Notes under the pieces: model-generated
Database searches by the model: none
What the model saw: only the letters and a program-made list of their open reading frames with translations
Told to the model about the DNA's origin: nothing
Source of the DNA: Rhizomucor pusillus
Lineage: Eukaryota; Mucoromycota; Mucoromycetes; Mucorales; Lichtheimiaceae
Assembly: GCA_900175165.2 (NCBI GenBank)
Contig: FWWN02000182.1
Location: forward strand, 1 to 63,085
DNA: 63,085 nt
Reading direction: 5' to 3'
Made by a program: the position numbers and the translations under genes
Shown here: positions 11,606-22,412 of the stretch, piece after piece
How the letters are laid out: every line of letters starts with the position of its first letter
How positions within the stretch are numbered: position 1 is the stretch's first letter

Positions 11606-12516
11606 TGCGAATCGTGAACGAGAAACGAGAAAGAAATTTTTTTCTGCTGCCCGGGCGGTGTTACTTGCTGAGCTGCTTCCCCCAAGGGCGGGGAACTGGA
11701 TGGAGCCTGGCAACTGACATATGCATGAAATGCAGCGTGTTCAAGCAGCTGCTCACATACGCACCTTTTTGACCTATAAATAATGGTATAGTTTTGAACA
11801 ATCTGCAACGCCATACCGTCAATCATGCTCCTTCGTTTGCATTAGACTGGAGTGTTGGTGCATGTTTTAATGATGGACTTTATTCGTCTGATCATTGTAG
11901 CGAACATACAAAAATTTTTGCAATGAAGCTTCTGGAATATACTACAGCAAAGCATACTTTTTTCATCGCAATGTAGTGTATGTACCCCTGAAATATCAAG
12001 ATGCACATGTTATTCCACGTTTATCCGCAACGTTGCTGTTTATTGTAAATAGAACAGCAATGTCGCATAAATCTTTGCCGTGAGGATGTTGCTGGATTCT
12101 CCAGGATAAGAGTGCAACTTTAGGCTCTGTAGAAATAATATGAGAAACAGAAAGAATCTGTTTACAATATTTGTACTTTACTTATTTTGCTCATGGCCAG
12201 AAGAAAGGAAATTGCTATGCATAATCACGAAGATTTTTGGTCTAGTTACATACAACAGCGATTAATTATTTTCAATGCTACTATATGCTTCGGTAATCAA
12301 TGTATTTTGAACTGTCTCGTATTGATATCAATCAATAGACTTGTATTCCTGATGTATATTTTCTATAGATGGATCGACGACAAGGCAATTGGATGTCAAG
12401 AGCCCGACAAAGCCGGCCGGCTCGATTTTTGTGCGGGGCCAGGAGGAGGAGCAAGTCTATTATCCTGCACCACCGCCTTTCTCAGCACCGATGCAACACA
12501 CGTTAAAGCGAACGCA
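11606..12516. other. Divergent promoter region, SPE3 / SIN1
   Basis: This 911-bp region lies between two divergently transcribed genes and has no supported gene. An open frame runs in from 12187 upstream of the SIN1 start, but its first 110 codons show no conservation that I recognise; the conserved N-terminus begins at 12517. Confidence 0.5.
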
Positions 12517-15262
12517 ATGTCATTAATCACAGATGCAAGCTTTCTTATCCATGAAATGCGAATAAAGCTTTTGAGGACGGACGAACGGGGAGAACGTGTC
12601 ATTTCGTTTCGACCGACTGTCATGTCTGATGACTACATTCGCTTGGCAGCACCCACGTATCCTGAAATGCAGTACTGCTACTCACCCACGTATGAAAACT
12701 ATCTGAACAACAAAACTGTCAGCCTGCTGTCGAGCCCAAGGACGAAGCGAAGTCATTATCGTCTGCGCAAAAAGGAAAATATGCAACTGAATCCTCCTGT
12801 GCCTCTAACGAAGCAACCTGCCAGCGAAGCTGAGGACAATAACAATAACAACAGCAACAATGTTAGCAACAATGACGCTAAGTAAGAGAGTTGCAATAGT
12901 GAAAAGTTTATAAAGTAAACGATGTTCACAAAGGAGCTCTAGTGCAACAAACAGGCACGATAAACCTTTGCCGCCGACACCCCTTCGTAAGCAATCAGCA
13001 CCAACGTTGTGCGTAACAGAAGCATCAAAAGCACAAGCCTCTTCCTCTCGTCCTCGATTTGCAGACGACACAGCTGCCATGCCATCATTGCACAAAGAAA
13101 CAGTCATCCGATCACATACACGCACCACATCCAGCACTACATTCTCGTTCCACGCTGGAGGAAGCGAGAATGCAACTATTACATCGTTGCATCCATCTAT
13201 TGAATCTACCATCGATCCTTCGCCTCGATCATCACCGGACGCTTCAGAGCAACAGTCATCATTCTCGCTTCCACAGGCCAGCGAGGCTCCGTCGCGGAAG
13301 GAAAAGGAAGAGATAGAAGAAGGAGAAGCAGCTTCCGCCGCAGAGCCTGCAAAGGAGGAACTGCCGCCTCTGGAATACACCAAAGTAAAATTAACACCCG
13401 TAGCTCGTCCAGCTCCTCCTCCACCGGCTCCAGGTCCTCCGCTTCCTCGCATAGCAATTCCAGTAGAAAATATGAGACGAAGGCGGCGGTATCCGAGACA
13501 GGCAATGCAGCAAGGATCATCATCATCATCATCATCATCAGTATCACCATCAGCAGCAGCAGCGGCGGATACTCCACCTAAACCGGCGCCGCCGAAATCG
13601 GCTCTCACGGCATTGATAGCAGAACGCGCATCAACGGCGGACAATCCATTCGCTGAATTCTCGTTCGTTTCCGGTAGAGGCGAGATCAGCCCAATCACAC
13701 TGTGCGTATATCTGCCACACTCATCGCAGCCAACCGAGCCAGTGTCGCTTGTGGTCAAACCCGATGCAATCATAGACGACGTGATCGGGTACATTTTATA
13801 CGATTATGTGGAAAAGAAGCGGAAGCCTCCGCTGGAGGAAAACGTTTACGACTTGGCAAACTGGATGTTGCGAATAGCTGAAGAAGATGGAGAAATTGAA
13901 GAAGATTTGCCAGCGTTAGATAGGATGCGACAGATTAGCATGGTATCGTTTGATCAATTTGCACTGTGCCGAACACCGGAAGGCCAAGGTAAGCATAAGC
14001 AAACACTCTCCCTTTGCATATACGCTGAATGTCTTCCACGTGTCCAAAAGTGAAACAAAACGAAGCGATCCGAGCCAAGATGGGAAGGAGCGGACCAACG
14101 GCAGACAGTACAAAGAACAAAAGCTCAGGTAACGAGCCTGCTGCCTCCTCTCAGTTGGCCAACGGCCAAGAAAAAGCAGACCTGGGCCCGTTGGATCCTG
14201 TACCGGTTGGACCTATTCATCATCAGCCCGAAGCCGATTCCTCAGCAGTTGCTGTACCGATACCCTCCTCAAAAGCCATGTTGACAAAATCGACAATGCC
14301 CATGACACCCCTTAAATACTTTCGCATCCGTCTCATGACCAACGAAGAAGTCTCTGCGACTACTACGATACCCGTATATGCTGAAATGTTTATCGGCGAT
14401 GTTCTCGAACTGGTTTCCAGAAAACGTAAACTCGATCCGGATGAATACATGCTCACGATAGCGGATACGAACGTGGTTGTACCGAATGACACCACTGTGG
14501 AAAGTATGCGCGAGGTGACAGAGCTGTGCTTGATTAGGAAAGGAGCTGGCCTTACTATTCCAAGTTGTAAGTTACAAGGAGAGAGAAATGATATATTAAT
14601 TACACTCACCTCATTTTTACCACCCTTGCTGTAGCATCGCACATCTGGCGCTCTCCGACCAAAAAGAAAAAGGATGAAATATTCTATCCAACAATGTTTA
14701 ACACCAGCTCAAACACGACCACGAATAATGGCATATACTCCCAGTACAAGGTAAAACAAAAAGTGAAAAAGGAAGTTAACATTTCATATATTGATACCTT
14801 TTTTAACGAAATCTTAGAAATACTTTGTTAATCGGAAGATGCCAATGTTTGTGGGTCGACGAGAATGTATTATAGCGATCGATGGCGATTATGTGCATAT
14901 CATGCCACCGGAGCATAAGGGCATGTTTGATTCTGTAAAAACGGTAAAAGCTCAGCGACTAGAACAAGACAAGAAATTGTTGGCTGACGTTTCGCCGCAC
15001 TGTATAGACTTCCTTCCATGTCAACGCTGTGGTGTCATGTAAACAAAGCAAGAAGGCGCCTGCCAACTTCAAGATCACGGTGACAAAGGATCAGAGCCAC
15101 AAGGCATATGATTTTGAAGCCATGAACTCCAAAGAAGCTCGTAAGTGTTGTACTGCTCAAAGCAAAAAGAAGCGCATTTTCAGTTTCGCTTATTATCTTG
15201 CTTTTTTAGAGGAAATATGTTCAAGGATCAACTTTTTGGTGCAAGTTTGCAAAGCATCCTAG
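12517..15262 (+). CDS. TORC2 subunit Sin1/Avo1
   Basis: A scaffold of TOR complex 2 that recruits AGC-kinase substrates at the plasma membrane. Seven exons (12517-12881, 12955-13988, 14051-14566, 14635-14750, 14818-14943, 15008-15140, 15210-15262) total 2343 nt, 780 aa. The start MSLITDASFLIHEMRIKLLR followed by TDERGERVISF matches the conserved Sin1 N-terminus, which decides the ATG. A disordered Ser/Pro-rich middle includes a TCA-encoded Ser run and an Ala run near 13515-13565. The CRIM domain is at about 355-470 (ISPITLCVYLPHSSQP onward), a Ras-binding-like domain at about 552-635 (LKYFRIRLMTNEEVSATTTI) and a C-terminal PH domain at about 677-775 (KYFVNRKMPMFVGRRE; SFHVNAVVSCKQSKKAPANF). 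All domains are intact. Confidence 0.92.
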
Positions 15263-15872
15263 GTACATAGTTTTGTTGTTTTCCAGAGCCTACTACATAC
15301 ATGTAAAATTGAAAACAAATGGGTGCTTTACGATGGCCATGTTTGTAAAAAGAATCTTATTTTCTTGTTTACATGAGTGTTTTTCCCCAACATTATTCGC
15401 TTCACTAAACAAGACTGCGGGATACGCCGTTTGAGGCTTATAAAGGAAACGACGGCAGGTCTGTAAGCTTGGCAGCGACAGGCTTCTAAACGACTTACTA
15501 CCGTAATAACTGGATTTAAAAGCAGAAATCTAGTTGTGATGCAAGCAATATACGAAGAATTCCCATTGGCATATCAATGTGGTTTCCAAAGATTATGATA
15601 AGACAGGTAGATGTTTTCATTTTCTGTATACATACCCAAACAGATCTTCGGGGCTCTTCTGAATTCCGGTATGGTTGCATCAAAAGGTTTATCCACTTTG
15701 CATAACCCCTAAGCTTTCTTTGATTTAGTATACGTACTATGGACGGACGCAAGCAAGCAAGCAAGTAATAATAGTAATGATGATGATGATGATGCGCATT
15801 TTACTATTTTTAGTATATGGAGTCAAAAATGGTAAAGGATAATGAAAAAATGTACAGAGCGAAGCGGATGAT
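15263..15872. other. Intergenic region, convergent 3' ends
   Basis: This 610-bp region lies between SIN1 and the secreted protein gene. It holds a GCAAG-type repeat (about 15749-15766) and a GATGAT repeat (15778-15795). No gene is seen. Confidence 0.5.
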
Positions 15873-16685
15873 TTATGCAACAAGAGCGCAGATAGCAGCG
15901 GGAACAGCCAAGAGGGAGACAGTGAGAGGAGCAACAAAGGCAGCGGGAGCGCCGGAAGTGGAAGAGGAAGAAGATTGAGCACCGGAACCGCTGGCGGAAG
16001 CAGCAGCGCCGGTAGAACCAGAACCAGAAGCAGAGGCAGAAGAAGACGAGGAATCGCCGCCGGCAGCTTGACGCTTGACCTTGCGAGCAGGAGCAGCAGG
16101 AGCAGCAGGACCACCAGCAGCAGAAGAAGAGCCACCTTGTTCTTCACGATCGCCAGTCTGAGCTGGGTCTGCAGAGCCAGAAGAAGAAGAAGGAGCAGGA
16201 GCAGGAGAAGAGGATTGTTGACCTGATTGCTGAGCATCGCTACCGCTGCCACCGGTGATAGAGATCTTGCCAATGTAAGCCATGTTTGAAGTATCAGGGC
16301 CTACAGCCAAGACATAGTTGGAGCTGGGAGCGACGTCGGCAGGTACTTCAACCTGAGTTGAGCCGCTGGAAGGATCGACGTTCTGGGCTAGTGTCTTGAC
16401 AAGCTGGAGGGTGTTGGGGTCGTCGCCTTGCATCAAGTTAATTGTGAGCTGCGAGACACCCTGTTGCGGGTTCTGCCAGTTGACAGTTTCTTGCTGGCCT
16501 GCGAGCCATTTGGCGCCGGGGAGAGGAGAAGTGATGTAGACGGGTCCTGTTTGTCCATTAGAACCGCCACCAGCACTTGGCTGTTCTTGACCTCCTCCTT
16601 GTTCTTGTTGAGGCTGCTGCTGTTGAGCATTCACAGTCGCGACGAGCGCAGCGGCAAGGCTTGCAAAGATAGTAAAGGCCTTCAT
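15873..16685 (-). CDS. Secreted Ser-rich Kre9/Knh1-like, probably GPI-anchored protein
   Basis: A single exon encodes 270 aa. The signal peptide is MKAFTIFASLAAALVATVNA, with cleavage likely after NA. A Gln/Gly-rich linker precedes an Ig-like Kre9/Knh1 N-terminal domain at about residues 45-135 (VYITSPLPGAKWLAGQQETV; ISITGG). The C-terminal half is dominated by Ser, Ala, Gly and Pro, as in O-mannosylated wall proteins. It contains a basic KVKRQ site that could be cleaved by Kex2 and ends in a hydrophobic tail (PLTVSLLAVPAAICALVA) typical of a GPI signal. This architecture is common for fungal wall-bound or plasma-membrane Ser-rich GPI proteins; a specific function in beta-1,6-glucan assembly is not shown. 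An in-frame ATG nine codons upstream exists, but the signal peptide fits MKAF. Confidence 0.85.
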   Translation of the reverse strand: MKAFTIFASLAAALVATVNAQQQQPQQEQGGGQEQPSAGGGSNGQTGPVYITSPLPGAKWLAGQQETVNWQNPQQGVSQLTINLMQGDDPNTLQLVKTLAQNVDPSSGSTQVEVPADVAPSSNYVLAVGPDTSNMAYIGKISITGGSGSDAQQSGQQSSSPAPAPSSSSGSADPAQTGDREEQGGSSSAAGGPAAPAAPARKVKRQAAGGDSSSSSASASGSGSTGAAASASGSGAQSSSSSTSGAPAAFVAPLTVSLLAVPAAICALVA

Positions 16686-17100
16686 GATGACTTGATTAAT
16701 TGATGCCCTCACTCGACTCGCCTGTCACTCCCTTTTTATATTTTTCGATGAGGCAAGGATTGCTTTCTGTTGACCTTTTTTTATTGTTAGGAAGTTGCCA
16801 ACACTTCACGAAATCAGGTTTAAATCTGTTCGCCAGCAAGAAAACAGATCGACGTAAGGTTTCTTTGCTAATATTGTTTACATCGTCTGTTTGTTTATCC
16901 CTTTTCTTTGTGTGGTAATAATACATTTTTGTGTTGGAAGAAGGGGTGGGGGAGGAGGANNNNNNNNNNNNNNNNNNNNNCAAAAAAAAAAAAAAAAGTA
17001 GAAAAAGGTAGAAAATTGTGTGTGTGTTTACAGTAAAAAATGCATGTGTGTTGGTTACCAACCCATGGTATTGATGTGTGTACAAAGAAAATGGCAACAC
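16686..17100. other. Intergenic region with assembly gap
   Basis: The shared 5' side of the secreted-protein gene and 3' side of the RasGEF. It contains the N run and flanking purine-rich and A-rich tracts. No gene is seen. Confidence 0.5.
16960..16980. other. Assembly gap (21 N)
   Basis: Bases are unknown from 16960 to 16980. The left flank is G/A-rich (GGGGTGGGGGAGGAGGA) and the right flank is a run of A. The gap probably marks a low-complexity stretch that was not resolved; its true length may not be 21. Confidence 0.95.
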
Positions 17101-19798
17101 TCAAGAATGTCGCGCTGCGACTTGTTCTTGAATCTTCTGTGCGAGTGCACTCTTAAATTCTTGTTCGTTGCTTTGTTGCTGATTTGATTGTTGTTGTTGT
17201 TGTTGTCTTGCAGGACGGTTTGGCGGGCGTGGAGGTATATGTGGAGCTGCTGCTGCAGCGGCAGCGGCGCTTCGAGTTTTAATGGGTTGGTCGCCGACGG
17301 CTGCTGCTGTTTCAACATCGCTTCCATCACAAGTTACTGTCGTCATGGTAAGCTCGAGGCTTGGCCGGTGGCTATCCATGCTTCGACGGAATGGCCAGAG
17401 CCCAGATGTCTTGGGGCTGTCAGTGTCTTCACTGCTTCGGCTTTCTTCCGTGCTCGCCGGGCGGCTGTCAGATCCTCCCCCAGTGTTGCTGCTGAGCGTG
17501 CTCATGGATACACTGCCCGTGCTGAAGCGCATCATTGAACTCGAGTTACTCACAATGGAGCTAGTGTGGTAGTTGCTGCCGCTCGTGCTTCTATGTTGAT
17601 TGTACGTCGATTTGGTCTGGCGAGGCGGCTCCCGCAGCATGCTGAGCTCATCCACTGTGTTTTGATTCACCCAAGAACGCATAAGAATATATTGCGTGAT
17701 CATCTGTTGTTGCTCTTCCAGATTATCTTCATCGTCCATGCTTTCCTTGACACTCTCGTCATCGTTGGAGAAGAACATGCCACCGCTAAATCGACCAATG
17801 CCAGATGCGCTTCTGTGCAACGCACTTGAAATGGCGGGACGAATATGGTGCTTCTGTGAAGCCTTGAGAAACGTTGCTGGTGGCACCGGGGAATACCGCG
17901 GGCCATTTTGGAACCGTTCCATGCATTGCAGCACTTCGCGGACTCGAGGGTCTTCGGCTGGCTGGTGTCCGCTGCTTTTGGCAGCTGCAACCAGGTACGT
18001 CATGTCATGAATAAACGTTCCCAAAAACGGCACCGTGGGACGAGTGTAGTGCTCTGCTCGTATGGTGACGACGCTTTTGCCGTTGATGACAGACGAACTG
18101 ACCATTCCCATGTGTTCGCGGTATTTTCCATAATTGTTCGCTTCGCTCATGAGTTCACTCAACGTCTCCAGTTTGGTCAAACTCTTCTTGGGAATATATG
18201 CCCAAGTTCGTCGCAACCGTTGCACAGGCGGTGTTCCCAATGCCGACACAATGGCTTTCAATGTCTGATAATTGTTGAGATCCAGGCATTTGGAAGCAAC
18301 TTTAATCCAATGGTTCATGTGCTGCGCTCGAGTGGCTGCTTCCTGTGGGAGGAGGATCCCGTGTTCTATGACGCGAGTTATATAGTTGAAGAAATCGGTG
18401 GATGCAACGATGCGTGGATGAGGGTGTTTTGCGGAGTGCTCCAGAAGTGCTTGGGGTGGTATAGCTCTGAAGATGGATGACTCGATAAGGGTGATTTGGT
18501 AAGCAATCAGGTGTGCTTGGAACTGAAGAACTGTCGGGATCGTGGCTGCGCTCATGTACAATGTTCGCACGCGGTTCAGCGTTTGTTTAACTTCCGCTGC
18601 AAGTGCTGTGTACTGCAATATAATCTGATTGATATCGTCCTCGCTCATGCCGTTCACATCCTCGCCTTGCGCAGCCCGAACTTTAAGTGTTCGATACTCT
18701 TTCAGCCGGTCTTCCAACTCGTCTAGTCTCGCCTGCAACACACGATGAGTTGTTAAGAGCGGAGGCGCTGGTATGAAGGGCACATGGTCGGTATTCATCA
18801 CTGCCGTTGAAGGTGGACTGAGGCTGTCCCCTGCATTGGTCTGAGCTGGCACTAGATGTGTAGGATCCACCTCACCTTCTGCGACAATCCTGGTACCTAT
18901 CGGGTCATTCTCTCTCTCGCTGTGATTTTGAGGCGCTTCAGAGTGCGGACGCTGGTGACCATGTATCGTCGGTAACGGCGCCTGAGGTGCACTTTGCGGA
19001 CGAGATACTGGTTCGTTTGGCTGCAGTTGAGAGCGGGGCCATTGTGTGCGGGGTGCCGGTGTCGGCGCAGGAGTAGTGCTTTCATATTGTTTTATATCGG
19101 ATAATAGGTTGTTGTTGTTATTATTGACTGCCGAAACACGTGTAAGCATTAATCCGAAATTTACACAGTTAAATTAATTGTACCTTGAATACTTGGCAGT
19201 TCTGAGACAGAAGAAACCTGCTCTTTGGTCGGCGAAGATGGCCTTGACAAGGCTGTTCTGGAAGGTTTAGGCGGGACGTTTGGTTTGTTGTTGTGTCTTC
19301 TAGAAGGTTTCGGCGGTAAAGGCGGAGGAGGGGCTTTGGAAATTGTTGTTGATGTAGTCGATGTCGGGCGTTCTTCGGAAACAACACCAGGTTTAGGCTT
19401 TGCTGCTGGAGAATGCGTCTCAATGATACTCTCGATATGCGTTAAGCATGTTCTCATGGCGGAGATCAATGCGCTATACTGCTTTGGCTGGGATATAATC
19501 GCTGATAAAGCAAGCGTGAGACATTGAAGTACATTGCCTTCTACGAGGACTTGTTGAACCTTACAAGAATGGACGAATTTTATATCATACAGCAATTGAA
19601 GCGACTTTTGAGCTGTAGACAAGTAGGTCATGTATGCATCCTGTCAGCCATTGCGCACGGTTTAGTCTCCTCTTGATCGTCAAGCCTCATCCCAACAGCT
19701 GGGATCTCGACCCACGCTGCTGTCCAGGACTTCACCTTTATCTGACCCTTGTCGGCGAGCTGTGACGCTAGCGCCAGGGAAGATTCTGCATCTTCCAT
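17101..19798 (-). CDS. RasGEF-domain protein, 5' end unresolved
   Basis: Guanine-nucleotide exchange factor for a Ras-like GTPase. The main exon 17101-19127 holds a RasGEF (CDC25-type) catalytic domain: RIVASTDFFNYITRVIEHGI, MNHWIKVASKCLDLNNYQTL, KAIVSALGTPPVQRLRRTW and PFLGTFIHDMTYL. A Ser-rich C-terminal tail with poly-Ala and poly-Gln runs follows. A GTACAA...GGCAG intron joins it to an upstream exon at 19184 onward carrying proline motifs (APPPPLPPKPSRRH; NVPPKPSR) that could bind SH3 domains. The far 5' part is uncertain. A reading frame from ATG 19798 (MEDAESSLALASQLADKGQI) leads toward DAYMTYLSTAQKS, but joining them needs either an intron from a GTGAAG donor near 19740 or a one-base indel. 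No further 5' exon was found before the transposon at 20130. Confidence 0.8.
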
Positions 19799-20129
19799 GG
19801 AGTGGGAATGTGTACAGCGAAGCTAGGGAAAAGGAAGAAAAGTGAGAGATAAGGGAAGAGAATTTCTTGCCAAAGTCTGAAGCTCAGCAACGCGGGACAG
19901 AAATTTGCCTGTTCCGAGAGACTTTTTTCTCAATTCGTCTTCTCAACCGTCACCATCGGTATACTCATTCTGGACATACCGAATGTTGCTATTTTGCTTG
20001 CGGTCTTACGTATCGGAAATGTTTCAAGGATGAGTACGATGTTTTTTGAAGGATTTCACTAAGTTGGTGAGACGACCGTGAGCATTGCAGCAGTGCCAAT
20101 TTTTATTCAGACCTGGAATTAAGATCATA
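19799..20129. other. Stretch between RasGEF and transposon
   Basis: Holds the region where upstream RasGEF exons or its promoter would be expected. A TTTCCCTAG acceptor-like site sits just before the possible first exon. A short plus frame (19867-20049) has spaced His/Cys residues but is not convincing. No gene is supported. Confidence 0.45.
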
Positions 20130-20236
20130 CACTCTTTCCATAATGTCCCCCTCAGTGAAAATTGATGTCGCATTTTGTCAAAAATCAAATTCGCGTTTTC
20201 CAAAAATACAGGACTATATAAAGTACGTAAGCGTTC
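20130..20236. repeat. Left terminal inverted repeat
   Basis: Starts CACTCTTTCC, includes ATGTCGCATTTTGTCAAAAA and CAAATTCGCGTTTTCC, and ends at AAGTACGTAAGCGTTC. It pairs with 22301-22412 in inverse orientation with a handful of mismatches and a short indel near the tip. Confidence 0.88.
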
Positions 20237-20581
20237 CAGCTTGTGGGTATTTCAGTGAGTTATGACTTGGAGGGCTCAGAAAGTAATGGCCTTCTTATCC
20301 TTCTGTCCTGACTTTTTTTTTTATTTTTGTGAATAAAGATACTTCGCATGAGCAGGCGCAGTGAATGCATTATTTTTCATTTATAGATCAACCGTTGATG
20401 CTTTTGATGGTCCGTTGCTTGTTGATTGTGCCTCCAATGTTCTCGTCAATTAGCGCGTTTGGCAGTACATTTTGCTCTTGGAGTAAAGTCTACATGCGAT
20501 GGGTGGACGTGCATTCAAGTAACCTCCCTATCGATTTTTTATATGCACTTACGTTCATTTTCGTTAGCAGCTCAAACACCT

Positions 20582-21460
20582 TTAACTTGTTCCTTTTCTC
20601 TCGCCACGCGAGTGGATAATCGCCGACCGCAGCAGCACACACGCCCACCGATCCTTATCCAAAGCTCGTGTGGACAGGAGCGAAAGCTTGTTGCCGATGT
20701 AATGCAAGCCCAAGACTTTTCGTTTCTTGGACGTCTCGAAGGACGCGAGTTTGTGGTTCGCCATATCCAGTTTCAAACACTGGATGCTGAATTCAACGAT
20801 TTTCAGCGTGTCCTCCATAGTATGATCGTCATCAATCTCGCTAGGCATATATTGTCATATTTATCAATTTGAGGTCGTGCGCTTAGCTCGCAACAAAATA
20901 GCCAGCATTGGTCATGATATGTTCCACATGCTTGGCATAGGATAATAAGTAATACACTTTTTCCCAAAAATTAATGTCGCCGCAATTTGTCCTTTTGGTG
21001 TATAAATGCATTATAAAATTTCACAAAATGCGACATTACTTTTGGGAAAATGTGTATAGGATATCGACATCTTTATCACCTACCCCGATGATTCGACAAT
21101 CGGACGCTCCGTGCGATCACTGAGATTGTCTATCAGCTTCCTTGGGAACTGTCCCTCTCCCGGCAAACAGATGGCCATGAACTTGTTAGCTGTGAGGCCC
21201 TTTTCCGCACTGCAAAAAGTGGGTCTTTTAGCTGCGGCAGAATACGTGGCAATGCTCGCTTACCACTGGAGATGCAGCACTTTGTACACAGCATTGAAGT
21301 ACTTGACGACTGGTATAACATGGGCACAAAATGGCGCTCGTTCATTCAGTGGTGGCAACGGTTCAGGTCGGCAGCAGTTGGCATAGAAGTCGGTGACTAC
21401 AAGCTGCATCACCTCGAAGAGCTTCTTCTCTTTTTCATTACACGTTTCCAGACTCTGCGC
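20582..21460 (-). pseudogene. Broken passenger ORF inside the mariner-like element
   Basis: Minus-strand fragments (ALETCNEKEKKLFEVMQ-like, PLPPLNERHFVPMLYQ, then, beyond the nested MITE, DTLKIVEFSIQCLKLDMANH and GNKLSLLSTRALDKDRW) look like one decayed protein read in shifting frames. The MITE at 20955-21054 interrupts it. I do not recognise the family; similar uncharacterised proteins occur in Mucorales as far as I recall, but I cannot verify that here. It is not transposase-like. Confidence 0.4.
20955..21054. mobile_element. 100-bp palindromic MITE, copy 2, nested
   Basis: Flanked by TA on both sides (20953-20954 and 21055-21056), it begins CACTTTTTCCC and ends GGGAAAATGTG. It is inverted relative to copy 1 (2585-2683) and about 90 percent identical to it. 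It lies inside the larger TIR element, so it inserted after, or travelled with, that element. It has no coding capacity. Confidence 0.85.
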
Positions 21461-22165
21461 TCACAGCCATTTTGGAAATACCGGGAGCTCTTGGTCCATG
21501 GCATCTGTGAGAAACGCGAACGCTCGAGGCATTGATGCGAGACAGTCGTTTGTTTCTTGCTGCTCGATGTTTTCATGATACTCTTGAAGCAATGTCCCGC
21601 TTAGAGACAGTGCATCTTGGCCTCGCTGTTCCTGTCCACAGGTTGGAACCGGACTTTTTTTCAGTGTCAAGTTGCACTGCGTCCTCACGAACTCATAGAG
21701 AATGCTCTTCGAGACCTCAAGTCCCTCAACTTCTGAAGCAGCCGCTCCATTAGCTGTTCTAGCACAGCTGAAGAGTTCTCATCAACATATTCCAAGATGA
21801 CTTTCTTATGCTCCTCAGTGAGAATACGCGGGCGGCCGTTCTTTTTATGCTTCTTAAAGACGCTGTCAGGGTCCTTTTCATACTGCGTGGCCCATCTCTG
21901 CGCCGTACGAACATGAATTCCCAATGCTTTGCAGCAGCTGATGCGCTCAGAACCTTCTCAAACATCAGTTAAAAAACCTCACTTTGTCCTGGTCCGAGTA
22001 GAGTATGTACTCTCGCTTGACAGTGGCTTCTCTCATGCGAACGTCTGGATCCTTTGGTTCATCGATCTGCTCACGGTCGCTCTCACAAGGCATATTGCAC
22101 AAGTACGGCGTGTACGAGCTCACTGTTTCAAGAGCGTACGTCTCCTCGTCCACCAGTCGGTCCAT
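21461..22165 (-). pseudogene. Mariner-like transposase N-terminal fragment, frameshifted
   Basis: Across three frames the minus strand reads REYILYSDQDKVRFFN, then MFEKVLSASAAAK, then GIHVRTAQRWATQYEKDPDS with GRPRILTEEHKKVILEYVDE, then SKSILYEFVRTQCNLTLKK and VRFQPVDRNSEAKM. This is the paired helix-turn-helix DNA-binding region and linker of a Tc1/mariner-type transposase. Frame breaks lie near 21964, near 21935 and near 21690. The expected DDE/D catalytic region does not follow; instead the sequence passes into the unrelated passenger ORF. Hence it is a defective element. The HTH assignment is from motif style. Confidence 0.7.
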
Positions 22166-22300
22166 GGGTTCAGGACTGCCATATCCATCAACGACATTGC
22201 CTTGCCCATCTTCATAGAAAATTTAGTTATCCATTTGAAATGTGTGTGGTGTGGTACTTTTGAGTGTGTGAAGTGGTAGGAAGAAGGAAAATAATAACTA

Positions 22301-22412
22301 GAACGCTTACGTACTTTATATTGTCCTGTATTTTTGGGAAACGCGAATTTAATTTTTGACACAATGCGACATCCATTTTCACTGAGGGCGACATTACTTT
22401 ATGGAAAGAGTG
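22301..22412. repeat. Right terminal inverted repeat
   Basis: Starts GAACGCTTACGTACTTTATA, contains GGGAAACGCGAATTTAA and ends GGAAAGAGTG before TA. It mirrors 20130-20236. Confidence 0.88.

Larger units (their letters stand above)
20130..22412. mobile_element. 2.28-kb TA-flanked mariner-like element with long TIRs
   Basis: Ends are exact inverted copies starting CACTCTTTCCATAA, each flanked by TA (20128-20129 and 22413-22414), as expected for a Tc1/mariner target duplication. The repeats are about 110 bp and roughly 90 percent identical. The interior carries a frameshifted HTH transposase fragment, a second ORF family with no recognised function, and a nested MITE. No DDE/DDD catalytic core was found, so the element looks non-autonomous. 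It lies between the RasGEF and GET2 genes. Confidence 0.85.

Noticed and set aside
12187..12516. N-terminal extension of SIN1
   Set aside because: The conserved Sin1 start MSLITDASFLIHEMR begins at 12517; upstream residues show no conserved motif.
12805..13794. Long minus-strand open frame (329 codons)
   Set aside because: It is antisense to the SIN1 second exon, rich in Asp/Val/Ala runs mirrored from the Ser and Ala repeats, and has no family motif.
15737..16273. Leucine-run open frame on the minus strand
   Set aside because: It is a frame-shifted reading of the Ser/Ala-rich secreted protein; its Leu runs come from the same repetitive codons.
20365..20872. Plus-strand open frames inside the mariner-like element
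   Set aside because: They are antisense shadows of the minus-strand passenger fragments, which have the better protein-like composition.
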